DNA from: Gemmatimonadaceae bacterium
Lineage (GTDB): Bacteria; Gemmatimonadota; Gemmatimonadetes; Gemmatimonadales; Gemmatimonadaceae
Direction of reading: 5' to 3'
Length of the DNA stretch: 64,000 nt
NCBI GenBank assembly: GCA_036273715.1
Contig: DASUHB010000026.1
Coordinates: 1 to 64,000 of the forward strand
Shown here: positions 48,670 through 57,358 of the stretch, piece by piece
Layout of the letters: the number at the start of each line of letters is the position of its first letter
Position numbering within the stretch: the first letter of the stretch is position 1
Program-made: the position numbers and the translations under genes
The notes under the pieces: generated by a model
Seen by the model: the letters and a program-made list of their open reading frames with translations, nothing else
The model's database searches: none
Told to the model about the DNA's origin: nothing

Positions 48670-49368
48670 ATGCAGCAAACCAAGATCGGCTCCATCACGA
48701 TCAACACAGTCGCCGTACTCGCCGTGCTCTCCGCGGCGAATTCAGCAATGGCGCAGGATAGCGCGACGGCGTATCCGCGCATGGCTCCGGTCGAGCAGTA
48801 TCTAATGGACCGGAGCGCGGAGATCGCGCTGGCGCGCACCGCGGCGCCGGCCTCCATCTCGCGCGAGGCCGCGGTGCTCGTGCTCGGTCGTCACGGCTTC
48901 GAGACCGCGGTCACCGGGAAGAACGGCTTCGTCTGCTTCGTCGATCGTGGATGGAGCTCCGCGACCGATCCCGACTTCTGGAATCCGAAAGTGCGCGTTC
49001 CGCAGTGCGAGAATGCACCGAGCGCGCAGTCGCATCTTCCAATGATTCTGAAGCGGGCGGCACTGGCGCTGGCCGGACACACGAAGGATCAGGTGGAGAA
49101 GGCCACGACGATGGCCATCGCCACGAAGGAGCTGCCGCCGATGGCGCCCGGCGCAATGTGCTACATGATGTCGAAGCAGGGATACGCCGGCGACAGCAGC
49201 AAGCACTGGCCGTCGCACATCATGTTCTTCTATTCGCATTTCGATCCGGCCGCCTCGGGAGCGAATTTGCCAGGGTCCCCGGTGCTCGGGATAGAAGACA
49301 CGGTCAATCACCTGACGGGGTTCGCGATTCCGGTGCAGCAGTGGTCGGATGGAACGCCTGCCCGCTGA
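48670..49368 (+). CDS. Secreted protein of unknown function
   Basis: 232 residues with a signal peptide (SITINTVAVLAVLSAANSAMAQ). The mature part is compact with three cysteines (VCFVDRG, VPQCENAP, GAMCYMMSKQG) and no recognised catalytic motif. Similar exported proteins occur in soil bacteria, but I cannot name the family. Spacing to the next gene is 52 bases, in the same direction as the YCII and sigma-factor pair, so it may share their transcript. No heptamer copy lies in it. Confidence 0.65.
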   Translation: MQQTKIGSITINTVAVLAVLSAANSAMAQDSATAYPRMAPVEQYLMDRSAEIALARTAAPASISREAAVLVLGRHGFETAVTGKNGFVCFVDRGWSSATDPDFWNPKVRVPQCENAPSAQSHLPMILKRAALALAGHTKDQVEKATTMAIATKELPPMAPGAMCYMMSKQGYAGDSSKHWPSHIMFFYSHFDPAASGANLPGSPVLGIEDTVNHLTGFAIPVQQWSDGTPAR

Positions 49369-49420
49369 GGGGGGCTTCGCACGGGCCGCATGCGCGCCCC
49401 AAACACAGGAGAAGTTCGAG

Positions 49421-49756
49421 ATGCAGTATCTGCTTTCCGTGATCGCCGAGGGTGCCAGTCTCGCTGACGATGCCGAGATGGCTGCGATCGATCTCTTCAA
49501 CGAAGGACTCCGAGCGAAGGGTCACTGGGTCTTCGCCGGCGGACTCGGCACCCCGGACACGGCTACGGTGATCGACAACCGCCACGGCGAGGAAGTGTTC
49601 ACCGACGGGCCGTTCGTGGAGTCGAAGGAATACCTCGCCGGCTTTTGGATCATCGACGCGCCCGATCTCGACGTCGCGCTCAAACTCGGCGCCGCGGGCT
49701 CCAAGGCGTGCAATCGCAAGGTCGAGGTTAGGCCGTTCCTTCCCAACCCGGAGTGA
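49421..49756 (+). CDS. YCII/DGPF-domain protein
   Basis: 111 residues. The DGPF motif is visible in VFTDGPFVESKEYLAGFWIIDAP, preceded by FAGGLGTPDTATVIDN. This small dimeric fold is a regular partner of ECF42 sigma factors. The ATG at 49421 has AGGAG 9 bases upstream. Its stop overlaps the start of the sigma factor gene (TGATG). Role unknown; targets of ECF42 factors are often DGPF genes themselves. Confidence 0.88.
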   Translation: MQYLLSVIAEGASLADDAEMAAIDLFNEGLRAKGHWVFAGGLGTPDTATVIDNRHGEEVFTDGPFVESKEYLAGFWIIDAPDLDVALKLGAAGSKACNRKVEVRPFLPNPE

Positions 49757-51018
49757 TGGACGTCCGGGAAACAATCTCGCGCGCGCACCACGAGGAGTGG
49801 GCCCGCGTGGTCGCCGCCCTGGCGAAGCGTTTCGGCAATCTCGACGTCGCCGAAGAAGCAGCGGCCGACGCATTCGCGACAGCGGTCGTGAGGTGGCCGG
49901 CGGACGGCGTGCCTCCAAATCCAGGCGCGTGGCTCATGTCCGTGGCCAATCGCAAAGCCATCGACTGGATCCGTCGCGAGAACAAGCGCGACGGCAAGCA
50001 GAGAGAGGCACAGATGCGCTACTTTGACGACGAGCCGGAGCCGCTCGATGCCATTGGGGACGAACGGCTTCGGTTGATCTTCACCTGCTGCCATCCGGCG
50101 CTCTCGATGGAAGCGCGCGTGGCGCTCACGCTGCGCATGGCGGGCGGGCTAACGGTGGCCGAGATCGCTCGCGCCTTCTTCGTGCAAGAGACCGCGATGG
50201 GGCAGCGGATCACCCGCGCGAAGGCCAAGATCCGCGTCGCTCGCATCCCATATCGCACGCCATCGGTGGAGGATCTTCCCGGGCGAGTCTCCGGAATACT
50301 CGCCGTACTGTTCCTCGCTTTCAACGAAGGCTACCTGGCGACGGGACCTGACGCCGATCCGATCCGTCCTGCGCTCACCGCCGAGGCGATCCGGCTCACG
50401 CGGCTCGTGCACGCGCTCATGCCAGACGATGGCGAGGTGACCGGACTGCTCGCGCTGATGCTGCTCATCGAGGCACGCAGGACGGCGCGAGTTTCCGAGA
50501 GTGGCGAGCTGGTCCCGCTCGGGGAGCAGGATCGTGCGAGCTGGGATGCGGCGATGATCGCCGAAGGGCATCGCTTGGTGCGCGAGCGACTGGCTTCCGG
50601 CGTGGCTCCGGGGCGCTACCAGATTCACGCGGCGATCAACGCGGTGCACACCTCCGCCCGACACCTGCGGGATACGGACTGGTCTCAGATCGTCGCGCTG
50701 TACGATCGGCTCGCTCGCATCGATCCGTCGCCGGTCGTCACCCTGAACCGCGCGATCGCGGTCGGTGAGGTCGACGGTCCGCGAGCGGCACTCGCGATCG
50801 TCGACACGCTCGATGACAGGCTGGCCGGCTATCACGCCTACCACGCGACACGCGCCGACTTGCTGCGGCGGCTGGGATCGATGCCGGCGGCGCGCGCGGC
50901 GTACGACAGGGCGATCGATCTCTCGGGGAACGCGGCGGAGAGGGCGTACCTCGCGCGTCGACGCGACGAGTTGGAGTCGCGTACGCGGGATCAAAGTCTA
51001 TCGCGCGATCCCGGCTAG
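49756..51018 (+). CDS. ECF42-type sigma factor with C-terminal TPR extension
   Basis: 420 residues. Sigma region 2 (EEWARVVAALAKRFGNLDVAEEAAADAFATA, GAWLMSVANRKAIDWIRRE) and region 4 (LTLRMAGGLTVAEIARAFFVQETAMGQRITRAKAKIR) are followed by a long helical C-terminal domain with PSVEDLPGRVSGILAVLFLAFNEGY and TPR-like repeats (VVTLNRAIAVGEVDGPRAALAIVDTL, ADLLRRLGSMPAARAAYDRAI). Group ECF42 lacks a classical anti-sigma factor; the TPR part itself controls activity. The start ATG at 49756 overlaps the DGPF stop. No heptamer copies occur from 49.8 to 51.5 kb. Confidence 0.92.
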   Translation: MDVRETISRAHHEEWARVVAALAKRFGNLDVAEEAAADAFATAVVRWPADGVPPNPGAWLMSVANRKAIDWIRRENKRDGKQREAQMRYFDDEPEPLDAIGDERLRLIFTCCHPALSMEARVALTLRMAGGLTVAEIARAFFVQETAMGQRITRAKAKIRVARIPYRTPSVEDLPGRVSGILAVLFLAFNEGYLATGPDADPIRPALTAEAIRLTRLVHALMPDDGEVTGLLALMLLIEARRTARVSESGELVPLGEQDRASWDAAMIAEGHRLVRERLASGVAPGRYQIHAAINAVHTSARHLRDTDWSQIVALYDRLARIDPSPVVTLNRAIAVGEVDGPRAALAIVDTLDDRLAGYHAYHATRADLLRRLGSMPAARAAYDRAIDLSGNAAERAYLARRRDELESRTRDQSLSRDPG

Positions 51019-51046
51019 ATCCTTTGCGACGCCGGATATCCGCTTT

Positions 51047-53245
51047 CTAGAACGACCGCAGCACCGTTAGGAAGAGCGTCCTCGGCGCGCCCGGCGTCCG
51101 TTCCATGATGTCCACGTATTTGTCCTGGAACAGGTTCGAGATTTTCGCCTGCACGAACGAGCCGAACACTTTTGCCCCCGCGCGAAAATCCACCAGCGTA
51201 ATCGACCCGCGCGGGTCGGCGGGAAACAGCAAGACCCGCTGCACCCGGCTGCGATACCTGATGTCCAACCCAGTAAGGCCGCCGAGCACGTTGAACGACG
51301 CCGTCGCGTAGTGCTGCGATCGATACGGCAGCGGGCCCTTGAACTCGTAGTCGTAGGTATCCAGGAACGTGTAATTCACAGCCACGTCGAATACGTTCGG
51401 CACGATCGTCGTCTTCGTACCCACGTCGACGCCGCGCACTCGCGCCCGCTGCACGTTCTGGAACTGGAACACGAATCCGCTGTCGGGAATGATCCCCGGT
51501 CCGATCAGGTCGTGATAATCACTCTCGTACACCGCGCCATCCACCCAGAACCACGGCGTCACCGTCGCCGTCGCGCCTAACTCGGTCGACCACGCCGTCT
51601 CGCCGTGCAGACCAGGATTGGGGTGCACCGGAATCCCGCTCTGCCGGGAATTCACGAACTGCTCGATCGCCGCCGCGGCCCGGTAGCCCCGCGCCACGCT
51701 CGCCCGCACGCTCACCGTCGGCGACACACGATACGCCAGACCGAACTTCGGACTGAGCGTCGTCTCGTTCGACGAACCAGTCGCCTGGTGCGCATCCATC
51801 CGCACGCCCACCGTTGCCGTGACGCGCGACGCGATCGCCGCTTCGTCCTGCGCGTACAACCCCTCGTCCTCGAGATGCGGCCGACCGAGAATGTCCGACT
51901 GGACCTGCGTCTCCGCCGCCTCGCCGCCTAACGTGACCGTCTGCGAGACGCTCGGCGCCAAGGTCAGCTGCGCCGTCGTCCCGTACTTGGTCGCATTGTG
52001 AAACGAGAAATCGGTGTCGCTCGGGAAATGGTTCTGCGTCCCGTCCTTCTCCACGTACGGATCCACGGCGAGTCGCAGCGCCCCGCGCGCGATCGGCGTG
52101 ATCGTCGCGCCGAGGCTCAGCTTGGTATCGTGAGCCCAATCGTTGAGCGTGTTGGCCGGCGGCCGCGTGGGAAACGCCGACGAGTCCCACATGAAGAAGT
52201 TGCCGACGTCACCCGTCGTGTAGATGGCGTACGCCGACACCGGGTGCTCGCTGCCCGACGGCACGTCGACCTTGGCGCGCAAGAACCACCGCGACGAGTG
52301 GTCGTCCTGCCGGAACCCGTCTGAGGTTTCACCTTGAACCACGCCGCGCACGCCGACGTCGCCGAACTCGCGCGAGTGCTGGAGCATGAACCCGGCGAAG
52401 GACGGATACCGTTCATCACCGAACCGATAGTTGTCTGGTTCGTCGTAGGCGCCGTAGTGCAGATCGGCCACCGTCTCCGGCGGCCCCGTGACCGGCGTCG
52501 TGACGACGTTCACCACGCCGCCTAACGCATTGCTGCCGTACAACGCCGAGTACGCCCCCTTGACGACTTCGATGCGATCGACGTCGAGAAGCGGCAGACT
52601 GGTGAAGTCCGTCTCGCCGCCATCGGCCGTGAGCACCGAGTGCCCGTCCAGAAGCAAGAGGACGCGGCTCCCGACTCCGCCGGCGGCGCCGGTCGAGCCG
52701 CGGATGTCGATGTCGCCGTCGTTGAAGCTGACGCCGGACACGAACGGCAGCTCCTGGTCCAGCGTGAGGACGTTGCGATTCAGGATCTCCTGGTCGCTCA
52801 CCACGACCTGGCTCGCGGGCACGTCGCCGATGAGTCGCGTCCCGCGGCTCGCCGTCACGGTGACCGGCTCCAGGCGAAGGAGGGCGTGCTCGAGCGCGAC
52901 GTCCTGGCGGGCCGTGTCCCCGGCCTGGACAGCCACGACGCGCTCGGCCATGTGATAGCCGACGCGGAGCACGCGCACGAGCCGCTGGCCGGCGGCGACA
53001 TCGCGCACCAGGTAGCGTCCCTGCGCGTCGGTCACCGCGCGGCCTAACGTTCCCTCGACGAGCACGAAGGCGCCCGCCACCGCACTGTCGGTGCCCGCGG
53101 CCGTCACGCGTCCGGCAATCGCACCCGCCGACTGCGCGGCGGCCGTCGCGACACACGAGACGCCTAACGAGAGAACGAACGCAACGGCCGCGCGCCGCCG
53201 ACCCCGCGCGCGGCCGGCCCGAACCCAAACGCGCCGCTCGCGCAC
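51047..53245 (-). CDS. TonB-dependent outer-membrane receptor
   Basis: 732 residues. After a signal peptide, a carboxypeptidase-like regulatory domain (GAIAGRVTAAGTDSAVAGAFVLVEG, DAQGRYLVRDVAAG) precedes the plug (RLIGDVPASQVVVSDQEI, DIDIRGSTGAAGG, VDRIEVVKGAYSALYGSNALGGVVNVVT) and a 22-strand-type barrel ending in LFLTVLRSF with terminal Phe. It imports a large or scarce ligand; the type of ligand cannot be told. The GTG at 53245 lies 13 bases after the stop of the lipoprotein gene, so both form an operon. Confidence 0.93.
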   Translation of the reverse strand: MRERRVWVRAGRARGRRRAAVAFVLSLGVSCVATAAAQSAGAIAGRVTAAGTDSAVAGAFVLVEGTLGRAVTDAQGRYLVRDVAAGQRLVRVLRVGYHMAERVVAVQAGDTARQDVALEHALLRLEPVTVTASRGTRLIGDVPASQVVVSDQEILNRNVLTLDQELPFVSGVSFNDGDIDIRGSTGAAGGVGSRVLLLLDGHSVLTADGGETDFTSLPLLDVDRIEVVKGAYSALYGSNALGGVVNVVTTPVTGPPETVADLHYGAYDEPDNYRFGDERYPSFAGFMLQHSREFGDVGVRGVVQGETSDGFRQDDHSSRWFLRAKVDVPSGSEHPVSAYAIYTTGDVGNFFMWDSSAFPTRPPANTLNDWAHDTKLSLGATITPIARGALRLAVDPYVEKDGTQNHFPSDTDFSFHNATKYGTTAQLTLAPSVSQTVTLGGEAAETQVQSDILGRPHLEDEGLYAQDEAAIASRVTATVGVRMDAHQATGSSNETTLSPKFGLAYRVSPTVSVRASVARGYRAAAAIEQFVNSRQSGIPVHPNPGLHGETAWSTELGATATVTPWFWVDGAVYESDYHDLIGPGIIPDSGFVFQFQNVQRARVRGVDVGTKTTIVPNVFDVAVNYTFLDTYDYEFKGPLPYRSQHYATASFNVLGGLTGLDIRYRSRVQRVLLFPADPRGSITLVDFRAGAKVFGSFVQAKISNLFQDKYVDIMERTPGAPRTLFLTVLRSF

Positions 53246-53258
53246 CGTCGCCGTCCGG

Positions 53259-53681
53259 TTAATGCACCATCACCCACACAGTCGAGATCGCAGTCCCGGC
53301 GGCGGTCAGATCGACGGACAGCGTGTCGTGCGACAGACTAACGGTGCCCTGCTCCTGCCCCTGACCGCTGCTCGAGGTCTGCGTCCACTGATGGCCGCTC
53401 ACCGTCCAGGTCCCGCTGTCCTGCTGCGTTCCCGACGGCAGCATGAGCGTCAGGTTGTACGTGCTGCTGGTGAGCGCCAGCGTGCCCGTCGCCGTGGGCG
53501 GCGTGAGCGGCGCCGAATTCCCCAGGGTGAGCGACACGAGGCTGTACGTCCCGACGAGCTCGGCCGGCGTCAACCCAGGATTGGTGGATCCGTTGCTGCT
53601 GCCGCACGCCGCGCCCGCACCCACCGCCAGCACCGCCGCGATCACCATCATCGCGCGCGGGACCCTCACACGCTCCCTCAT
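53259..53681 (-). CDS. Small lipocalin-like lipoprotein
   Basis: 140 residues. The signal ends VLAVGAGAACGSS, an imperfect lipobox with Cys followed by Gly-Ser. The rest contains short beta strands (LVGTYSLVSLTLG, GTLALTSSTYNLTLMLP, SGTWTVSGHQWTQTSS, GTVSLSHDTLSVDL), a pattern typical of lipocalin-like lipoproteins. It is upstream of and co-transcribed with the TonB receptor and may be a surface or periplasmic partner for the same ligand; this is inference. Confidence 0.7.
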   Translation of the reverse strand: MRERVRVPRAMMVIAAVLAVGAGAACGSSNGSTNPGLTPAELVGTYSLVSLTLGNSAPLTPPTATGTLALTSSTYNLTLMLPSGTQQDSGTWTVSGHQWTQTSSSGQGQEQGTVSLSHDTLSVDLTAAGTAISTVWVMVH

Positions 53682-53826
53682 CGATGCCCCCTTCCGTGAC
53701 ACGGTCCGAGCGCCTACACCGATGTGCGGCGCCGTGGAACCCCAACACTCGTCGGCGACGGCACCATTTCTGCCGTACTCGACGGTACGCGCGGCACGCG
53801 CCGCGCACTCGGGTTCCGACACGGAC

Positions 53827-53854
53827 ATTATGCGTCACGCCTGGCGCGCGCCAG
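53827..53854 (-). promoter_or_regulatory. -10 box and palindrome upstream of the lipoprotein-receptor operon
   Basis: On the minus strand CATAAT (53832-53827) is a good -10. The perfect 14-base palindrome CTGGCGCGCGCCAG (53841-53854) covers the expected -35 place, where no -35 match exists. This suits an activator-dependent or repressed promoter. The rest of 53682-54001 holds no supported gene. Confidence 0.35.
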
Positions 53855-54001
53855 CCCGCGCGACTCGCGTACGGCGCATCGGTCTCTTTGCGCGATGAAT
53901 TGCGCACGACCGCCGATCAATCCAGCTTCAGATGAGCGCGTCGGCCGCGAACCCGCGCTCGCTCGCCCCGATGCCGGGCACCACGGCAGGAGTCGAACCC
54001 G

Positions 54002-55186
54002 ATGACGCACAACAAAACGCCGGTCGCTCCCTCGAGCGAGACACCCACCGGCGAAGTCGAGCGACTGAGCGGCCACCATCTCCGCCGCGCCGAAGATGAT
54101 GTGGTGCGCCATCCGACACTCAGCGCGCTCGAACGCGCGATGGGCAGCCTCCATACGCGCTCGCTCGAGCTCACGATTCTCTGCGTGCTCAGCGTACTCT
54201 ACACGCTGTATCTGGCGCGCGAGGTCGTCGTCCCGGTCGTGTTCGCGGTGCTGCTCAAGCTGTTCTTCGGCCCGGTGATGCGCGCGCTCCGTAAGGCACA
54301 CATTCCGGATCCCGTCGGCGCCGCGCTCGTGATTCTGCTTCTCCTCTCGGTGGTCGGCGTCGGGGGCTATGCGATTGCGGGACAGGCGCAGGACTGGATC
54401 GAGAAAGCGCCGCGCGCCATGGCCGTGGTCGGCTCCAAGTTCAAGAAGGTCCGCCAGCCCATGGAACGCGTGACGCGGTCCGCCGAGCAGATGGAGAGCG
54501 CGACGGGCGTGTCCGATGGATCGCCCGGCCGCGAGGTGATCGTGCGGGGTCCAACGCTGCTCTCGCGGGTGTTCGGCACGACGACGAGCCTCGTCGTCGG
54601 GCTGCTGGAGGTGATCGTCCTGCTCTTCTTCCTCCTCGCGGGCGGCGAGCTGTTTCTCCAGAAGCTCGTCAAGGTCTTGCCTAACTTGCCCGACAAGAAG
54701 CGGGCGGTGACCATCGCGCGCGAGACGGAGGCGTCGATCTCCACGTATCTCTCGACGATCCTGCTCATCAACGTCTCCGAGGGCATCGTGGTCGCCCTCA
54801 TCATGGCGCTGCTCGGGATGCCGAACCCGGTGCTCTGGGGCGTGCTCGCGGCGCTGCTCGAGTTCATCCCGTATCTGGGCGCCGGCACGATGATCGCGAT
54901 CCTGGCGATCGCCGGACTGACGACGTTCAACAGCGTCGGACACGCGATGCTCGCGCCCGCCGGATTCTTCATCGTGTCGCTCATCCAGTCGAACTTCGTG
55001 AGCCCGCCGCTGTTAGGCCGGCGGCTCACGCTCAATCCCGTGGCCATCTTCGTCGGACTCGCGGTCTGGTTCTTCATCTGGGGCGTCCCGGGCGCGTTCA
55101 TGGCCGTGCCGCTCCTCGCGGCGACCAAGATCTTCTGCGACCACACCGAGGCGCTCGCCCCCATCGGCGAATTCCTCGGCAAGTAG
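54002..55186 (+). CDS. AI-2E family (PerM-like) transporter
   Basis: 394 residues. After a hydrophilic head of about 50 residues come about seven membrane spans: LTILCVLSVLYTLYLA, VVFAVLLKLFFGPVM, VGAALVILLLLSVVGVGGYA, SLVVGLLEVIVLLFFLLAG, GIVVALIMALLGMPNPVLWGVLAALLEFIPYLG (the conserved family core with GxxxPxxWG and EFIPYLG), MIAILAIAGL and IFVGLAVWFFIWGVPGAFMAVPLLA. Members export small molecules or sodium. AGGAG stands 9 bases before ATG. The next gene starts directly at the stop codon. Confidence 0.9.
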   Translation: MTHNKTPVAPSSETPTGEVERLSGHHLRRAEDDVVRHPTLSALERAMGSLHTRSLELTILCVLSVLYTLYLAREVVVPVVFAVLLKLFFGPVMRALRKAHIPDPVGAALVILLLLSVVGVGGYAIAGQAQDWIEKAPRAMAVVGSKFKKVRQPMERVTRSAEQMESATGVSDGSPGREVIVRGPTLLSRVFGTTTSLVVGLLEVIVLLFFLLAGGELFLQKLVKVLPNLPDKKRAVTIARETEASISTYLSTILLINVSEGIVVALIMALLGMPNPVLWGVLAALLEFIPYLGAGTMIAILAIAGLTTFNSVGHAMLAPAGFFIVSLIQSNFVSPPLLGRRLTLNPVAIFVGLAVWFFIWGVPGAFMAVPLLAATKIFCDHTEALAPIGEFLGK

Positions 55187-57358
55187 GTGCTGGCTAACGG
55201 GCTAACGCTATGGTTGGGCAGCGTCGCGGTCGCGCTGGCCGCGGCGACCCCGGCCGCCGCGCAGGGACCGCGCGACACCCTCACCGTGCGCATCGATGCC
55301 GCGGCCGGACCCGTCGCCTCGTTCGACCCCCGCACCGCCCTCGGCGCCGGACTCGACGGCCATCGCCTCGGCGACATCGCCAAGCTCTATACCCCGCAAA
55401 ACCTGCGCGCCATGTCGAGCGCCGGCTTCGGCGTCGTCACGTACCGGTTGCGCACCGAGCTCGCAAACGATGCCTGGCACTGGAACCCGGCCGGCCGCTG
55501 GAGCGATGCAGCACACGCCCGGGGCTACTGGACGTCCGATACAGCGTTAGGCGCGTCGATCGTCACCTCGCGCGGCTATCGGCTGCCCAGACGCGGCAAC
55601 ACGGTCGACCAGGCCGACAACCGCGGCTATTCGCGCATCGACGACGGCGATACTGCCACCTTCTGGAAGAGCGATCCGTACCTCGACAGCGCCTACACCG
55701 GCGACCCCGAGGCGGCACACCCGCAATGGGTCATTCTCGACCTGGGCCGCATCGAGCGCGTGGATGCGATTCGCATCGACTGGGCCACGCCGTTCGCGAC
55801 GACCTACGAAGTGCAGTACTGGAGCGGCGAGCTGCCCGGATCGGGGCTCGACGAAAACCCGGACGGCGCCTGGCGCCGGTTTCCGTTAGGCGCGGTGACC
55901 CGCGGCGGCGGCGGACGCGACCAGCGCCGCCTGAGCGAAGCGCCCGTCCGCACACGCTTCGTGCGCCTCTGGCTCCGCGCCGGCTCACACACCGCCCCGC
56001 CCGACTCGCACGACCGGCGCGACGCGCTCGGCTACGCGATCCGCGAGATTTCGTTAGGCACGCTCCGGCCCGACGGAAGCCTCGCCGACCGCGTGCGCCA
56101 TGCCGCGGATCACGATGGCCAGACCGTGATCGCCGTATCGTCGACCGATCCCTGGCATCGCGCGTCCGACATCGATCCGGCGCTCGAGCAGCCCGGCCTC
56201 GACCTCGTCTTCACGAGCGGCCTCACGCACGATCGCGCGCCGCTCATCCCCGTAGCCGTCCTGTTCGGTACGCCCGAGGACGCAGCCGCCGAGGTGACGT
56301 ATCTGCGGCGACGCCGCTATCCGCTCGACCGCGTCGAGATCGGCGAGGAACCGGATGGACAGTACGTGTCGCCCGATGACTACGGCGCGCTCTACGTACA
56401 GTGGGTGCGTGCGCTCCGCCGAGCGGATCCGTCCATTCGGACGGGCGGCCCGTCGTGGCAGTCCACGTCCACCGATCTCATGATGGCCTGGCGCGAGGAC
56501 CCGGACGAGCGCCCATGGCTCACGCGTTTTCTCGACTATCTGCGCGACCACCGCGCGGCATCGTCGCTCCACTTCTTCTCGTTCGAGTGGTATCCGTTCG
56601 ACTCGATCTGCGAGCCGTCCGCGCCCCAGCTCGCCGCGGCGCCGGGCCTGCTCGACTCCGCGCTCGCCAAGCTCGACGCCGATGGCCTCCCGTTAGGCGT
56701 CCCGCGCATCATTGCCGAATACGGCTATTCGGCGTTCGCCGGCCGGGCCGAGGTGGATCGCGCCGGCGCGCTGCTCGACGCCGATGCCGCCGCACACTTT
56801 CTGACGCGGGGCGGCGCGCAAGCCTACCTGTACGGTTGGGAACCGTCACCCCTCGACGAGAACGACCAGTGCCATTCATGGGGCAACAACACGATGTTCG
56901 TGTCCGATGCCGCACGCCGCATCATCGACACGACGGCCACTTATTTCGCCGCGCGCATGTTGACCAACGAGTGGTTGTTGCCGGCGCCGATGCAACGGGT
57001 GTATCGCGCGACGGTGAGTCGGCACGGAGCCCACGGCGCGGCGCTCGTCACCGCGTACGCTGCCAAGCGATCCGATGGACGCTGGTCGGTTCTTCTCGTG
57101 AACATGGATCCCAAACGCAGTTGGGCGGCAGCGATCCGCATGGACGATGGCGCCACTCGGCCGACGACATGGACGCTGATCCAATTCGGCGCCGCGAGCT
57201 ACGTCTGGCACGCGCGCGGCGCGCGCGGGCTTCCTCGCCCGGATGGACCGTTCATCCGACGGAGGCTGGATGGCGACGGGTTCATCCCGCTGCCTCCCTG
57301 GTCCTTGAGCGTGGTCCGGTGGCCCGAACCGACGCGAGAGCGGCCGCCGCGATCCTAA
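55187..57358 (+). CDS. Secreted glycosidase-like protein with F5/8-type-C domain
   Basis: 723 residues. The GTG start at 55187 abuts the stop of the transporter gene. A signal peptide (LWLGSVAVALAAATPAAAQG) is followed by a discoidin/F5/8-type-C carbohydrate-binding region within about 130-300 (DDGDTATFWKSDPYL, HPQWVILDLGRIERVDAIRIDWATPFATTYEVQYW). A TIM-barrel-like domain has candidate acid and nucleophile glutamates in RVEIGEEPDGQYV and PRIIAEYGYSAF, a layout of clan-A glycoside hydrolases. A small C-terminal beta region ends the chain. Family and sugar are not assigned. It converges with the histidine-kinase-like gene, sharing 4 bases at the stops. Confidence 0.75.
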   Translation: MLANGLTLWLGSVAVALAAATPAAAQGPRDTLTVRIDAAAGPVASFDPRTALGAGLDGHRLGDIAKLYTPQNLRAMSSAGFGVVTYRLRTELANDAWHWNPAGRWSDAAHARGYWTSDTALGASIVTSRGYRLPRRGNTVDQADNRGYSRIDDGDTATFWKSDPYLDSAYTGDPEAAHPQWVILDLGRIERVDAIRIDWATPFATTYEVQYWSGELPGSGLDENPDGAWRRFPLGAVTRGGGGRDQRRLSEAPVRTRFVRLWLRAGSHTAPPDSHDRRDALGYAIREISLGTLRPDGSLADRVRHAADHDGQTVIAVSSTDPWHRASDIDPALEQPGLDLVFTSGLTHDRAPLIPVAVLFGTPEDAAAEVTYLRRRRYPLDRVEIGEEPDGQYVSPDDYGALYVQWVRALRRADPSIRTGGPSWQSTSTDLMMAWREDPDERPWLTRFLDYLRDHRAASSLHFFSFEWYPFDSICEPSAPQLAAAPGLLDSALAKLDADGLPLGVPRIIAEYGYSAFAGRAEVDRAGALLDADAAAHFLTRGGAQAYLYGWEPSPLDENDQCHSWGNNTMFVSDAARRIIDTTATYFAARMLTNEWLLPAPMQRVYRATVSRHGAHGAALVTAYAAKRSDGRWSVLLVNMDPKRSWAAAIRMDDGATRPTTWTLIQFGAASYVWHARGARGLPRPDGPFIRRRLDGDGFIPLPPWSLSVVRWPEPTRERPPRS

